A stretch of DNA of 64,000 nucleotides from Brassica napus. Taxonomy: Eukaryota > Streptophyta > Magnoliopsida > Brassicales > Brassicaceae. Position 1 is the stretch's first letter; each line of letters begins with the position of its first letter. Where the stretch lies: assembly GCF_020379485.1 (NCBI RefSeq), contig NC_063436.1, positions 38,569,512 through 38,633,511 of the forward strand, given 5' to 3'. Below the pieces are notes generated by a model that did not search any database, was not told the DNA's origin, and was given only the letters and a program-made list of their open reading frames with translations. The translations under genes and the position numbers were made by a program. Positions 46,936-58,490 of the stretch are shown piece after piece.

Positions 46936-48091
46936 GGGAAATTGCCAAAAAATACCATTTTCAAAGTACTACTTTTCATGTGTACACTAATCAATTTTAC
47001 CCTCATCTTTAATGAAGGGTAAAAGACATTTATAACTCTTGAATTAACTTTGACAAAAAAACATAAATTTAATCTAAACTTAAAACATCAAATATAAACC
47101 CTAAACTATGAAACCTTCAATCTAAACCCTAAAATATCAAATGTAAACCCTAAAGCGAAACTTAAACCATCAACTCTAAACCCTAAATCATCAACTCTAG
47201 ACCCTAAAACATGAAACATCAACTCTAAACCCTAAACTCCGAAACATCAACTCTACACCCTAAACCCCGAAACATCAACTCTAAACCCTAAACTCTAAAC
47301 TCTAAACCCTAAACCCTATATTTTCTAATATTCAAACCCTAAACCCTAAAACCCTAAACCTTCAAATTTTAACCCTAAAACATCAACTCCAAACCCTTAA
47401 CGTAAACCCTAAACCTTCAAATCTTAACCCTAAAACATCAACTCTAGGGTTTTAAGGTTTAGGGTTTAGGGTTTAGGATTGAAGGATTAGGGTTTAGGGT
47501 TTAGAGTTGATGTTTTATGGTTTAGGGTTTAGAATTGAAGGTTTAGGGTTTAGGGTTTAGAGTTGATATTTTAGGGTTTAGGGTTTAAAATTGAAGGTTT
47601 AGGGTTTAGAGTTGATATTTTAGGGTTTAGGGTTTATTGTTTAGAGTTGAAGTTTAGGGTTTAGGGTTAAGAATTGAAGTTTTTGGGTTTAGGGTTTAGA
47701 GTTGATGTTTAGGGTTTAGAGTTGATGTTTCACGGTTTTGGGGTTTATGTGTAGGGTTTAGAGTTGAAGGTTTAGGGTTTAGAGTTCATTTTTTAGGGTT
47801 TAGGATTAACTTTTTAGGGTTTAGGATTAACTTTTTAGGGTTTAGGATTTAGAGTTTACTTTTTAGGGTTGATAGTTTGAGGTTTAGTGTTGATGGTTTA
47901 GGGTTTAGAGTTGAAGTTTAGGGTTTAGGATTTAGAGTTGATGTTTTAAATATTTATTTTATATATATATAAAGAACAAGGGCATGAGAGTCTTTTACCC
48001 TTTAACGAAGAAAATATTTTTGAAAATGTCCATTTAGTGAAGGTAAAGATGAAAAGTGGTAGCATGAAAGTGGTAAACATAAAATTTCCCC
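46936..48091 (+). mobile_element. MULE-like element carrying mirrored telomere-like repeats
   Basis: A 1156-bp element from GGGAAATTGCCAAAAAATACC to ACATAAAATTTCCCC. The terminal GGGAAATT/AATTTCCC inverted ends are short. The 9-bp flanking duplication TTAAAATTA supports Mutator-type transposition. The inner 47090-47950 is filled with AAACCCTAA and TTTAGGG repeats (separate entry). Both ends match, over about 100 bases, the ends at 30589 and 24696. It encodes nothing and must be mobilised in trans. The superfamily call rests on the duplication length and the shared ends. Confidence 0.82.
47090..47950. repeat. Interstitial telomere-like array, inverted at 47443
   Basis: Left of about 47443 the plus strand carries AAACCCTAAA units spaced by 'catcaactct'. 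Right of it, TTTAGGGTTTAG units are spaced by 'agttgatgtt'. The orientation is CCCTAAA then TTTAGGG, the reverse of a telomere-end fusion. Units are degenerate with spacers, so the real repeat is a compound of about 20-35 bases containing one or two telomere heptamers. Confidence 0.9.
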
Positions 48092-48100
48092 TTAAAATTA
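48092..48100 (+). repeat. 9-bp target-site duplication, right copy
   Basis: TTAAAATTA, identical to 46927-46935. Confidence 0.85.
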
Positions 48101-50403
48101 CTTATTAATAAAAACAATTTTGATAAAATATTTAATAGTAATGTTTTTATAAATTTTCCTTTTCAAAATCCAAAAAAAAAATTTGAAAACAATTTATTTA
48201 ATATAATTTTATTTTCTAAAATTTTAATGAAAATATTATTATAAACGATTAGATTGAGCTTGGTTCTTCAAAATTGATGATTAACATTATTGTGACACAT
48301 GTGAGTTATATATTTAAAAATGTGATATGTGTTAAACTATCTCATAATCAAATATGTATATATATATATACTAAATAATAAAAACAATATTCACAAAAAT
48401 TAATTATAAATATTATTTAATTTTCTTATTATTATTATTATTATCTTATTATATAAAACTTGGCACATATAAGTTATATATTAACAATATTAAACTTTTC
48501 GCTTCACAGATTTATATTATCGAGTAAATAATTAAATATTTAGTTTTTGTTTAATTTTTAAAATAAACTATATAGTTTAAAATTTGTTTTCATTAGTTTA
48601 AGGTAGTAAAGATTGACCACTGTTCAAATGATATAATTTTTGTTATTTAAGAAAAAATCTTCATAATTTTAAAATTTAATATCGACAAATATTTAAATAA
48701 TTAACCTATGGAGGTATAGTATTACAATATTAAATTATATCTATTTAATTTATACTATCTATAAATTCAATGGATCATCTATTGTTTGAATCCAATTATT
48801 GATAACCCAATAAAATGTTTTGTTACACCCAAAATTTAAATAATAAGATTAGACATTAAATGTAACATGACTTTATAGGAATAGTTCTATTAGGTTCATT
48901 TTAAAAAAAAATCACACATGAATCAAGGTTATGACTTATGTTTTAATATATAAGGTAAACCAAAAAAAATTGTAAGAATATTAGTGCTATAGAAAAAAAC
49001 GAATTTAATAACAATCATGAGAATTGTAAAAGTAATCTTATTATTTTATTAAAAAGTAATAATAATACTTTCCTTGATAAACATGATAGTAAAAATTATT
49101 TAATTAACAAGAAAAATTGAAAAAATATTAGTGATATTGAAAGAAAAAAACGAATTTAGTAACAATCATGAGAAATGTAAGAAGAGTACTCTTATTATTT
49201 TCATTGAAACAAAAAACTAATTTTGAATAAATAATATTACTTTTTTAAAAGCTTAATTAAAAGAAAATTGTAAAAGTACTCTTATTATTTTCTTATAAAT
49301 AACTAATTTTCTTTTTAATAGATAATTGTATATTAAAAAATTATGACCAAACATAGCTACAAATATTTCACACATATATTTTTACACAACACAATAATAT
49401 TTACGTGAAAAGTATTATCTGAGGTATTTATTTTTATTGTCTTGATATAACTCAATTTCTTATTATTCTTATTATATCTTATGATGCTAACATAACTTTT
49501 AATTTTGATGTTGTTGTGATACATGAGTATGTATACTTATGATGAATATGTGTTTGTATGTATAAAACAAAATATATAAATAACTAAACAAAACATTTTC
49601 TATTAAAAATAAAATAGTTGTATAAAAAATCTAAAAGGAAAAACTGATTATAATTTTTTTTAATGTATAAATAAAATAAAAATGTAAAAATAATCTTATT
49701 TTTCATATCATTAACTAACTTTACTTTTTAATAATTTTGTGTTAAAAAAATATAAACGAATATTAACTTCAAATATTTCACCTAATATTATTGTGACATG
49801 TGTCAATAAAAAAAATAGATTGTGAATGTGTCAATAAAAACTGATATTATGTGAAAATAACTTATTATTTTCCTAAAATCCTAAAAAAAAAGATTTATAA
49901 AAATATATATATATTTTCTAATATTAACAAACTAATATTTTTTTCTTTTTTAGATCCTGAACAAAGAATTGTAAAATTTTATTTAATAGTAATTTTTACT
50001 TAAACATTAATGATAAACATGAAAGTAACAGTTATTTAATTAACAAATTTTTTAAAAAAATATTAGTGATATTACAAAAAGAATTTTTAAAATGGAAACT
50101 TTTAAAAATAGTTAATATAAACTGGAAATAATTATTTGATAAAAATGTTATTTTTAAATCCTAAACAAAATATAATTCTAAATGATTATGTAATATTAAT
50201 TTCCTATCTAAAATCCTAAAAAACTGTAAAAGAATATTTGATATTTATTTCCTTCTTTATAAAAGAAATCCTGAATAAAATAAATTTGTATCATATTTTG
50301 AAGTCCTAACCAAAAGAGAATTGTAAAATTTTATTTGATAATATTTTTAAGAGAGTATTTGATGATGAAGAAGATACTAAAAATTATTTAATAATAAAAG
50401 AAT
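48101..50403. other. Very AT-rich spacer, no gene
   Basis: Repeated degenerate phrases such as 'tttttaaatcctaaacaaaa..attgtaaaa..ttatttgata' recur (46790, 48170, 49960, 50150, 50300), suggesting old overlapping copies of one AT-rich repeat family. No termini are clear. Confidence 0.5.
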
Positions 50404-50760
50404 CACTACAAGAAAACATATTTTTTACGAGGGCAATATTCGTTGTAAATTCGTCGTAAACGGGGTATTACGACGAATTAACCTCGAAAGATGTTTTGTC
50501 GTAAAACGTCCGTCGTAACAGAGGTTTTGTCGTAAACGACTTGTTACGTTTACGACAACATATATTCCTCTTAAAGCGCATGGCATCGTTTCGTCGTAAA
50601 CGAGACGTAATACTTCGTGGTAAACTCCACGTAACGGTTTTGGTGTAAAGCAGACGTAAATTCTTTCGTTGTAAAGAACACGTAAACGTTTCGATGTAAA
50701 ACCCTCGTAAATCTTTCGACGTTAATCACTCGTAAACATTTACGTGGAGTTTACATCGAT
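50404..50760. repeat. CACTA terminus with subterminal motif array
   Basis: After the CACTACAAGAAAA end, the words CGTCGTAAA, TACGACGAA and CGTAAACG occur at least ten times in both orientations over about 350 bases. In CACTA elements such subterminal repeats bind the element's own DNA-binding protein. Confidence 0.88.
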
Positions 50761-50949
50761 TCTTATTAATATATAATAAATTTGAATATTTTTTAACCTC
50801 AAATATAAATTTAAATTTATTTAAAATTCAGAATTTAAAATAATTTAAATTTTAAAACGAAATATGAAAATGAAAAACATATTTTAAAAAAGCATTAAAA
50901 AGTCATACAATAATATTTAAATTCATAATACAAACCGAAATATAAAAAA

Positions 50950-52579
50950 CTACATATCATCGAAGTAGTCGGTGGGGTTGCTCGGCTGTTGACGGGTTGG
51001 ATCGGACTCTTGGGGATCTCGTACTGGCAACTCAAGAGCGGCCTCGTCTCTCACTCAACATTCTCTGCATAACCGGGTTTCCCACGGCCATCACGTCTAG
51101 CAAATCCTCAAGAGAGTCTAAACGAACTTGCTGGCTATACATTCGAGCTTTCATCTGAGAAGTCTCTTCATCCCGTCTCGAAGTGTATGACGAAGTTGCC
51201 CTTGCAACTTCGTTAACAGAGCCTATACCGACTATCCGTCCCTTCCTTTTAGGAGCCACCTATAAAATTAAAACATATATTAATATAGTTAATTATGTTA
51301 AAATATTAAAAATAATTTAAACAAAAATTTTAAGTTGTACCTCTTCGAAGATTCTGTCGGCGTCTTCGGTGGACAATGTGACGGGTAATCCATCGGGAGA
51401 ATCCTAGGTTACTTGCGTCGCCCGTTCTTCAATCCGAGAAGCCACTGCTTGTAAGAGTTTCTCAGATGCAGGATCCACAAAAACTCCGTCGGATGTGGCG
51501 TGAGTCATCTTGAATAGGTCAGACAGAGATGGTAAGATTCCCGTCTTCTCTAACTACAAAAAAAATTAAATTAAATATTAAAAATTAAATTAATTGAAAA
51601 TTTAAAAATAAATATTTTAAACAAAACTTACAGCTTCTAGACGGATTCCTGCATGAGGTTTTTGTCCGGTTCTGTGAAGCATGGACAAATGACCATCTTT
51701 ATCCTTCGTTCTTCGAGAAGCCGAGCACGAATTGGCCTTTTTGATGGAAGAGGGGTGCTCCCAATAGGCGATGAGGCCATCCCACACATCCTTCGTGAGC
51801 TCAGTGGGCTTTCCCTCATACCCGTAGATCTCCCACTTGTCCTTCCAATCGGAGACTGTGTTGCAGAGGCGGATCTTTGCCTTTGCAACGAATTCCGCCT
51901 TCACCTTCTCGGTGATTCCCAAAGACCAATGCCACTTTTGCTGAAACACAATTTTTTTGAAGAAATTATAATTAATAATAAATATTAAAATATATATATA
52001 TATATATTTAAAAGTGAAAATTTAATTAAATTTAAAATCTTACCGCAAAACATTTAAACCAAGTGATCTTAACGTGATTTGGTGTATTGCTCCAGTTCGG
52101 ATATGCCCCGTCGTAATAACTCTTAATCGTCTTCGAAACGCTCCGGCTAACATGGTTGTTAGCCCCAAACCTGAAAAAAAACAATATAACCGTTAGAAAA
52201 TAAAAATAATTTAAATTTTAATGTAATAAAAATTAATAACTTACCAATAAGTTCCTCGGGGTCTATCGGGGTCTAGAACATCCAAACCCTTCCGACCAGG
52301 CTGGGCAAGCAAATCCTCCACCGTATATCTCGCGAATGGGGCATATGAAGGCACACGCAAATCCGGATGAACTGCACCTTCTGGGACAGGCTGAGGTGCA
52401 GCCGCTGGAGGAGGAGGTGGAGGCATCTGCGGTGGAAGAGGAGGACTCCAAGCAACTCTCTGAGAAGGCTGAGAGTCTGGAACTGCATCAGAAGACGATG
52501 GACCGGAAGAAGATGTACCGGAACCATCGCCAAAGAACTGGGAATAAGTAGGTGCTGCTGATTTCCTCCTAGGAGCCAT
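50950..52579 (-). pseudogene. CACTA Transposase_24-type gene (TNPA-like), disabled
   Basis: Starts at ATG 52579 (MAPRRKSAAPTYSQFFG). The first exon encodes a Pro-rich N-terminus and ends at ACTTATTG^GTAAGT near 52244. A second exon (about 52171-52044) contains SVSKTIKSYYDGAYPNWS and ITWFKCFA. A third (to about 51632) contains WHWSLGITEKVKAEFVAKAK and DKWEIYGYEGKPTELTKDVW, the Transposase_24 signature (PF03004). The next exon (about 51553-51341) has an in-frame TAG at 51404-51406, after RIEERATQVT. The last exon (51259 on) keeps RRDEETSQMKARMYSQQVRL, then shifts frame near 51040, ahead of a recognisable tail ending PTDYFDDM with a stop at 50950. Its role would be DNA binding at the motif arrays. 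The exon joins are inferred from splice-like sites. Confidence 0.8.
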
Positions 52580-53402
52580 CTAAAAAAAATTAAAATAAAT
52601 TTAATCAATTACGACATAATTAAAAAGTTATTCTGTTACCTAACTAATCACCTAAACTAGTATTCCGTCACCTAACTAATCACCTAAACTAATTATCTAA
52701 CTAATCACCTAAACTAATTACCTAACTAATTAATCACCTAAACTAACTTCAAAAAAAAAGAGGGCAGAGAGTTTACCTTAGAGGGAGAGCAAAGGAGTTT
52801 GGGAGGAATGAACGAGGCAGCCTCGCTCTCGGCGTCTCATTATATAGATAATGATTCGTCGTAAACGCAACGTAATATTACGACGAAGTTATCAGGCCCG
52901 CGTTTTTCCATTTACAACGAAGTTACCAGGCCCGTGTTTTTTCATTTATGACGAAATTACCAGGTCCGTGTTTTTCCGTTTACGACGAAATTACGTTGAA
53001 TAGGTTTACCAGGCTTTTCCATTTACGACGAAGTTACCAGGCCCACGTTTTTTCTTTTACGATGAATTTACCAGGTCCGTCTTTTTCTATTTACGACGAA
53101 ATTACGACGCCCTTGTTATTTTTACAAGGAGTTTACGACGCTTAACCCTAAACACCGAGAATGAAATCCCTAAACCCCAAAGTCACATATCATCTAACAT
53201 CATATCTTATTCTTTACTACTTCTCACTCTTTCTCCAACTTAAACCCTAAAACTCCAAATAAATTTTTAAAAACTAAAGATGAAAAATTATATAAAACAA
53301 CATTTGTTACACATATATTAAGATGGTAAAAAAACAATATTTCTTTAAACATACATTACAATAGAGAAATACAACATTTGTTACGTATATTACATCACTA
53401 AA
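52580..53402 (-). promoter_or_regulatory. Intergenic region of the CACTA with motif array
   Basis: This region is upstream of the TNPA-like gene. 52640-52745 holds a short CACCTAAACTAATTACCTAAC tandem. 52850-53130 holds about six units of roughly 40 bases with TTTACGACGAA(G/A)TTACCAGG followed by CCCGTGTTTTTTCAT. The same TACGACGAA core fills the element's terminus. Location next to the start of a gene suggests autoregulation by the element's own protein; that is inference. Confidence 0.75.
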
Positions 53403-54877
53403 TCATTTTTCGTTCTCATCACTATCATTACAATCATCATCGTCGCTTCTCTCGAACTCGTCTTCACGTGCTTCATCTGTCGCATCTTCGGGAATATCTT
53501 CATATTGAAAGTTCTGAGGGTAGATCAAAAGGATTTCATCAGTTGGTTGTTCTAGTACCTCAACTTCAGTGATAGCGTCTTCTTCTTGCAAGGGCGGTTC
53601 TTCTCCAGCGACAATGCGTCCACGAGGTGTAATTTTGATAGCAGCTACCCAGTTTATCCCGGAAGTTCGAAGCCGAGGATAAGGAAGGAAGCTAACTTGC
53701 TCAGCTTGTGAAGCTAAAAAGAAAGGCTCAAATTTGTTGTATATTCTCTCATAATTGACATCCACAACACCAAATTTGTTATACCGAATCCCTCGGTTCA
53801 CAACAGGATCGAACCATTCACATTTGAAGAGGACGCATTTTAGCTTCAATAACCCCGGAAATTCCACTTCAATAATCTCCTGCAATATCCCGTAAAAGTT
53901 TGTTTCACCTTTCACACATATTCCGTAGTTACTCGTTGCCTGATGTCTCTCATACTTGTATGTGTGAAAGGTAAATCATCATGTGAAATACATAGGTGAT
54001 GTGGTGACCTTTGCAACTGGACCTTGAACCAATTCGTGAAACCATACGGGATAATATGGATCGTCATAATCAACCTGCAAAAAGCAGATTTTCTTAATTA
54101 ATATTGAAGTATCAAAACACTTACTTAATTAATCAATGTATGAGATATATTACGTACCTGTGATTTTAACCACTTGACAAAGTACTTATCTTTACGTGTG
54201 TCCACATAAGTTGCAGATATTCCTGGTATTGCTTCTTCAACTTGAAATACAAACATGCTGCAAATTAAACAAATAATCAAGTCATACATAATTAACTTCA
54301 ATTCATATAATTAACATTCACAAAAATATTTACCTTTCAAAGTAACGGGTCATTGCATCCTCGCAGTTGAGCAGAATATAAGTGTGGGCACTATGTTTAT
54401 CCTCTTCACATGACCACCATACTTCTTTCGTTTTACCACCAAACCGTCCAATTTCGCAGAAAATGTCAGGAACACCATCAATTGGATATGATGTCGGTAC
54501 TTCACCATCATCATATCTTCTAGGAACTCTTTTTCTCGTACGAACAGTTGGAGCAAAGTAGTATGATGTGAAGTTAGATGTTTCGGCTGTCAAACTCCCT
54601 GCAACTATTGAACATTCTACATTTGCAAGATTTCTTGATTTCCTCTTCAAATGTTTAATCTGTCGCTCATACGGATACATCCATCCATTGTGAACAGGTC
54701 CACGAAGCAATGTTGCATACGGTAGATGGACAACTAGATGCTCCATGACGTCAAAAAATGAAGGAGGAAATATCTTCTCCAGGTTGCACAATATGATCGG
54801 AATGTGCTGATGAAGTTGTTCAATGACTTTCTCCTTGAACGTATGTGTGCTAAGATCTCTAAAAAATGCTCTGATGG

Positions 54878-54954
54878 CTGTATATATATTGCAAAAGTAA
54901 TCAAATTAATAACATTTCATAACATATGTATATATATTATAAATTTATAATTAC
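54878..54954 (-). other. Intron in the TNP2-type gene
   Basis: GT (54954-54953) to AG (54879-54878), 77 bases and AT-rich. Joining the exons restores a frame reading EALA-AIRAFFRDLSTHTF. Confidence 0.75.
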
Positions 54955-56330
54955 CTGCAAGTGCTTCATGGACATTTGCTGGAAGGAGCTCGGCAAAAGC
55001 AAATGGAAGCAGTTGTTGCATAAACACATGACAATCATGACTCTTCATTCCGGAGAACTTTTGACCTCGTTCAATACATCTTGACAGATTTGAAACATAA
55101 CCATCAGGAAACTTAACTTCCGATGCAACCCAATTAAACAAGGTTGTTTTGGCTTCTGATGACAACCGGAAGATGGGAACAGGAACGTTTCCATTGCTCT
55201 TGATATGTAACTCACTTCTTGAGCAAATATCAGGTAAATCCATCCTTGACTTTTTGTTATCTTTTGTCTTCCCAGAGACGTTAAGTAATGTATTCATGAT
55301 GTTCTCAAAAAAAGTTCTTCTCAATATGCATGACATCCAGATTGTGGCGTAAGAGAAGATCCTTCCAATAGGGTAGCTCCCAAAATATACTCTTCTTATG
55401 CCAATTGTGAGAGACACCATACCCATCAGGCATATTTCTAGGAACATGCCAATTTCCTCCTATCTTAACTGTTTCCTGAGCTCCGTAATAATCAATGTCC
55501 GCTTCGATCTGCTGGCCGGTGAGATATGGAGGAGGACTGTCTGTAACAATTTTTTTGTGTCGAAACAATGTATTATTTCTTCTGTACGGATGGGCAAGTG
55601 GAAGAAAGCGACGATGACAATCAAACCAACAACTCTTCCTACCATTCCTCAGTTGAAAAGCATCCGTGGATACAAGAAAATACGGACAAGATAATCTTCC
55701 ATTTGTTGTCCAGCCAGACAACATCCCATAAGCAGGAAAATCACTTATCCTCCACAGCAGAACTGCTCGCATCGTAAAATTGTTTTTCAAGGAACAATCG
55801 TACGTCCTCACCCCTTCTGACCACAATTGCTTTAGCTCTTCTATCAACGGTTGAAGAAAAACATCAAGAGACCGTTTTGGATGCTTCGGCCCAGGGATTA
55901 ATATGGTCAAAAATAGAAATTTTTGTTCCATGCACATATCCGGCGGTATATTGTACGGCGTAAGAATGACTGGCCACATAGAATATTGTCTACCATACAT
56001 TCCAAATGGACTAAATCCATCGGTGCATAACCCAAGATAGACATTCCGAATATTTGTAGCAAAATCTGCGTGTACCTTGTTGAAATGTTTCCACGCTCTT
56101 GCGTCTGATGGATGTGCAACCTCACCATCTCTCTGGACATGTTCTGCATGCCACCTCATCGACGCAGCAGTCCTCTCAGATTGATATAATATTTTCAATA
56201 TGTCTGTAATTGGTAGGTACCACATCTTTTGGTACGGTACCCTATTCCTCCCACGGCCTTGCGGTTTGAATCGTGGTTTTTTGCAGAATCGACACTCTTC
56301 TAACTTGTCATCTTTCTTCCAGTAGATCAT

Positions 56331-56335
56331 GCATG
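56331..56335 (+). repeat. Presumed 5-bp target duplication GCATG (one copy visible)
   Basis: These five bases lie between the uninterrupted transposase codons and the first LTR base. The partner would follow the other LTR beyond 64000. Confidence 0.5.
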
Positions 56336-58472
56336 TGACACCCCCGATCGAAGATGACCGGAAATGACACGGTCGATGTTCCTCGATTGTCGATCTGAGG
56401 TTCTCAGAATACTTCTGATCGCCTTAGACCAACAACCAAAGAACACCAACGCTCCTATCGGATATAACGCTAGGCTTTTCAACCCGACAAAGCAATACCC
56501 GATAGTTAGTTCGTCCGGACAAGGACTAATATCATATGGAACCCTTACTTAAAAAAAAACATTCTTTATATATCAATCAAAAGCATCTTACAAAATTTGT
56601 TATAAATTAACCTCGAGGTTTTCGGTCAATAAATCTTATAATAAGAAATATCAAAATGCCTTTGCAAGGATAATAAAACTACCGCTGGCTAATGATGTTC
56701 CTTCCCGTCCTAGAGTTAGGTCTCCCACCTATTGGTTACCTGCATCACAAATGAGTCATGAGTAACTAGTTTACTCAGTGAGTCTAATCCCACACCCAAA
56801 CACATATCAATAGTATCCCGAGCAAGCGACACCATTTGAATGCAGTGGAATTATATTCCATAATTAATATAATTATAAGGCCTCTCAATCCATCCATGTG
56901 AATCTATCTTAAACATCACCTCCACTATACCCGCCAATCACTCACTCTTAATATATATATATATGCTAAACCCAGAAAACCACCAAGGCTAACCGAGCTT
57001 AACGGGGAATAAATATAACCATCATTTCCATCAGATATTCCAAGATAGAACATACAACGCTGCATGCAGTTACACGGCCTCCAGGGTGCGACCCCCAGCA
57101 TCGTGTCTTCATGACCTTGATCCATATCGTAGGACCAATTCACGGCAATGCAGGACTTTTGGGAGAGTGAGTATACAATAAGACTTCACATGATTCACAC
57201 TTATTAATAGAATACTTATAGATTAGTACTTGAGAACAAGTACTAAGGCTCGGGATAACCTCAAAGAATTATTCTTATTAATTCTTAAGTATTTAAACTA
57301 GATAAATACTTCATATATAAATATAGATCAAGGGATAATACTTAATCAATCAACCATAATTACTCCTTAATTAATACATGATTAATCCTTAATTAATCAA
57401 TGATTATCCCTTAATTAATTCATGATTAATTCTTAATTAATCAACCATATTCAATATGCAATCATGCATACTCATTCATCATCTATCTAGACTCACCTTT
57501 AAATCCATGAGATTGGCTAAGGAAGACTAGACTCGAGCTCAAGCTAATCACACTTCACTTCTGGATCACTCTCGGTTCAGAACCATCACAAGGATCCGGC
57601 TGATCCGAATACTCTCCTTGGCCATCGGTTTTACTCAACTAATTAAACTTGACTGGCTGTCTATCTTCAAGCTAACCACGAATTAACCGATCAAAATCAA
57701 AGGCTGAAGAACATGGGTGATTCTAAACTCTTGGACACCAAACCTTCAGCTCTTAACCACACCAGAACACACTGGATAAAGTCACATGATGGTGAGAAAG
57801 GTTTGTCCATGCTCAATTCTCTTCTCTGAATTTTTTTTCTGAATTTTTCAACTAGTTTTTCTCACAAATTTTTCTCTCTTCTTTCTCTCTTTCTCTCTGA
57901 ATTTTTCTCTGGTTTTTCTTGCAGGTTATGAACGTCCAGAGGAGAGAAGATGGTGTTTTATAACATAAGAAGTTGCTTCAGGTGAGGGTCTACTTAAACC
58001 AAAGCAAGTTGGTGTCCTTTCCCTCCATTGAAGAAAGATTATTTTGTTTTTATTAAACAAGCAACCAGCTTGTGACTTTCATGTGACTTTAGTGAAGCAA
58101 GAAAGCAGGTAGGTGCAGCTCATGTGACTGATTTACTGAGAAAGCAAGAAGAATAGCTGGTGAAGGTATTAGACTGGTCGGAATTTAGTTAAGAAACTTA
58201 ACGACAATTTCGGACAGTTTTCGACTAAAATTTCTCATCCTTCGAATCTCGTCTTGCTTTCAACTAAGCTTGCCTAGCTTAAATAAAATTCGACCAACAT
58301 TATTAACACTCTACCAGAACTATCAATGAGAGGCCTTTCGACCACAAGACAGTCCCGTCGAGGTATTAATTCACCGGGTCGACTTTATTTTTAAATCTGA
58401 TCGACTAACTCCAAACTGGTCGAGCGGAGTTTTTCTCGACCAAAAATTAACTGGCTCGTGAAGGTTATAACA
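56336..58472 (-). mobile_element. Family A 3' LTR
   Basis: 2137 bases, minus strand TGTTATAACC..GATCGGGGGTGTCA. It contains an ATTAATC-rich stretch (57340-57450) and a TTTTTCTCTC-rich tract with AGGTTATGAACGTCCAGAGG (57926). Short open frames at 56364-56552 and at the same place in the other LTR are identical and non-coding. Confidence 0.93.
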
Positions 58473-58490
58473 TTCTTCCCCCCTTAAAAG
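58473..58490 (-). other. Polypurine tract
   Basis: On the minus strand CTTTTAAGGGGGGAAGAA lies immediately before the TG of the 3' LTR. It primes plus-strand synthesis in LTR retrotransposons. Confidence 0.92.

Larger units (their letters stand above)
50404..56335 (-). mobile_element. CACTA (En/Spm) transposon, interrupted; one terminus in window
   Basis: It begins at 50404 with CACTACAAGAAAACATATTT, preceded by AAT, a candidate 3-bp target duplication. Both canonical CACTA genes are present on the minus strand: a TNP2-type transposase (53403-56335) and a Transposase_24-type gene (50950-52579). The transposase is cut at 56336 by a gypsy-type LTR element, and the missing N-terminal part and second terminus must lie beyond 64000. 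Both genes carry disabling changes. Subterminal and internal arrays of TTACGACGAA/CGTCGTAAAC motifs are prominent. Confidence 0.93.
53403..56335 (-). pseudogene. CACTA TNP2-type transposase, 5' truncated and frameshifted
   Basis: From 56333 the frame reads CMIYWKKDDKLEECRFCKKP, the zinc-binding part of Transposase_21 (PF02992), continuing with GFSPFGMYGRQYSMWPVILT, LTILIPGPKHPKRSLDVFLQ and DVMHIEKNFF. A T7 run at 55307-55313 then breaks the frame; the protein resumes in the next frame at ENIMNTLL. An intron lies at 54954-54878 (GTAATT..ACAG). DUF4218 follows (HTFKEKVIEQLHQHIPII, LVVHLPYATLLRGPVHNGWM). Further exons hold DUF4216 (DYDDPYYPVWFHELVQGPV; GILQEIIEVEFPGLLKLKCV). Two consecutive TGA codons (53976-53981) stop the frame between these. 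The N-terminus is removed at 56336 by an LTR insertion. It would be the catalytic transposase; this copy cannot make it. Confidence 0.88.

Noticed and set aside
47090..47950. Telomere-telomere fusion scar
   Set aside because: A fusion would read TTTAGGG then CCCTAAA on one strand; the order here is the reverse, the units are spaced and degenerate, and the array lies within element ends flanked by a 9-bp duplication.
56364..56552. 62-codon frame present twice (also 61915-62103)
   Set aside because: The identity reflects the two LTR copies; it has no coding features and runs against the element orientation.
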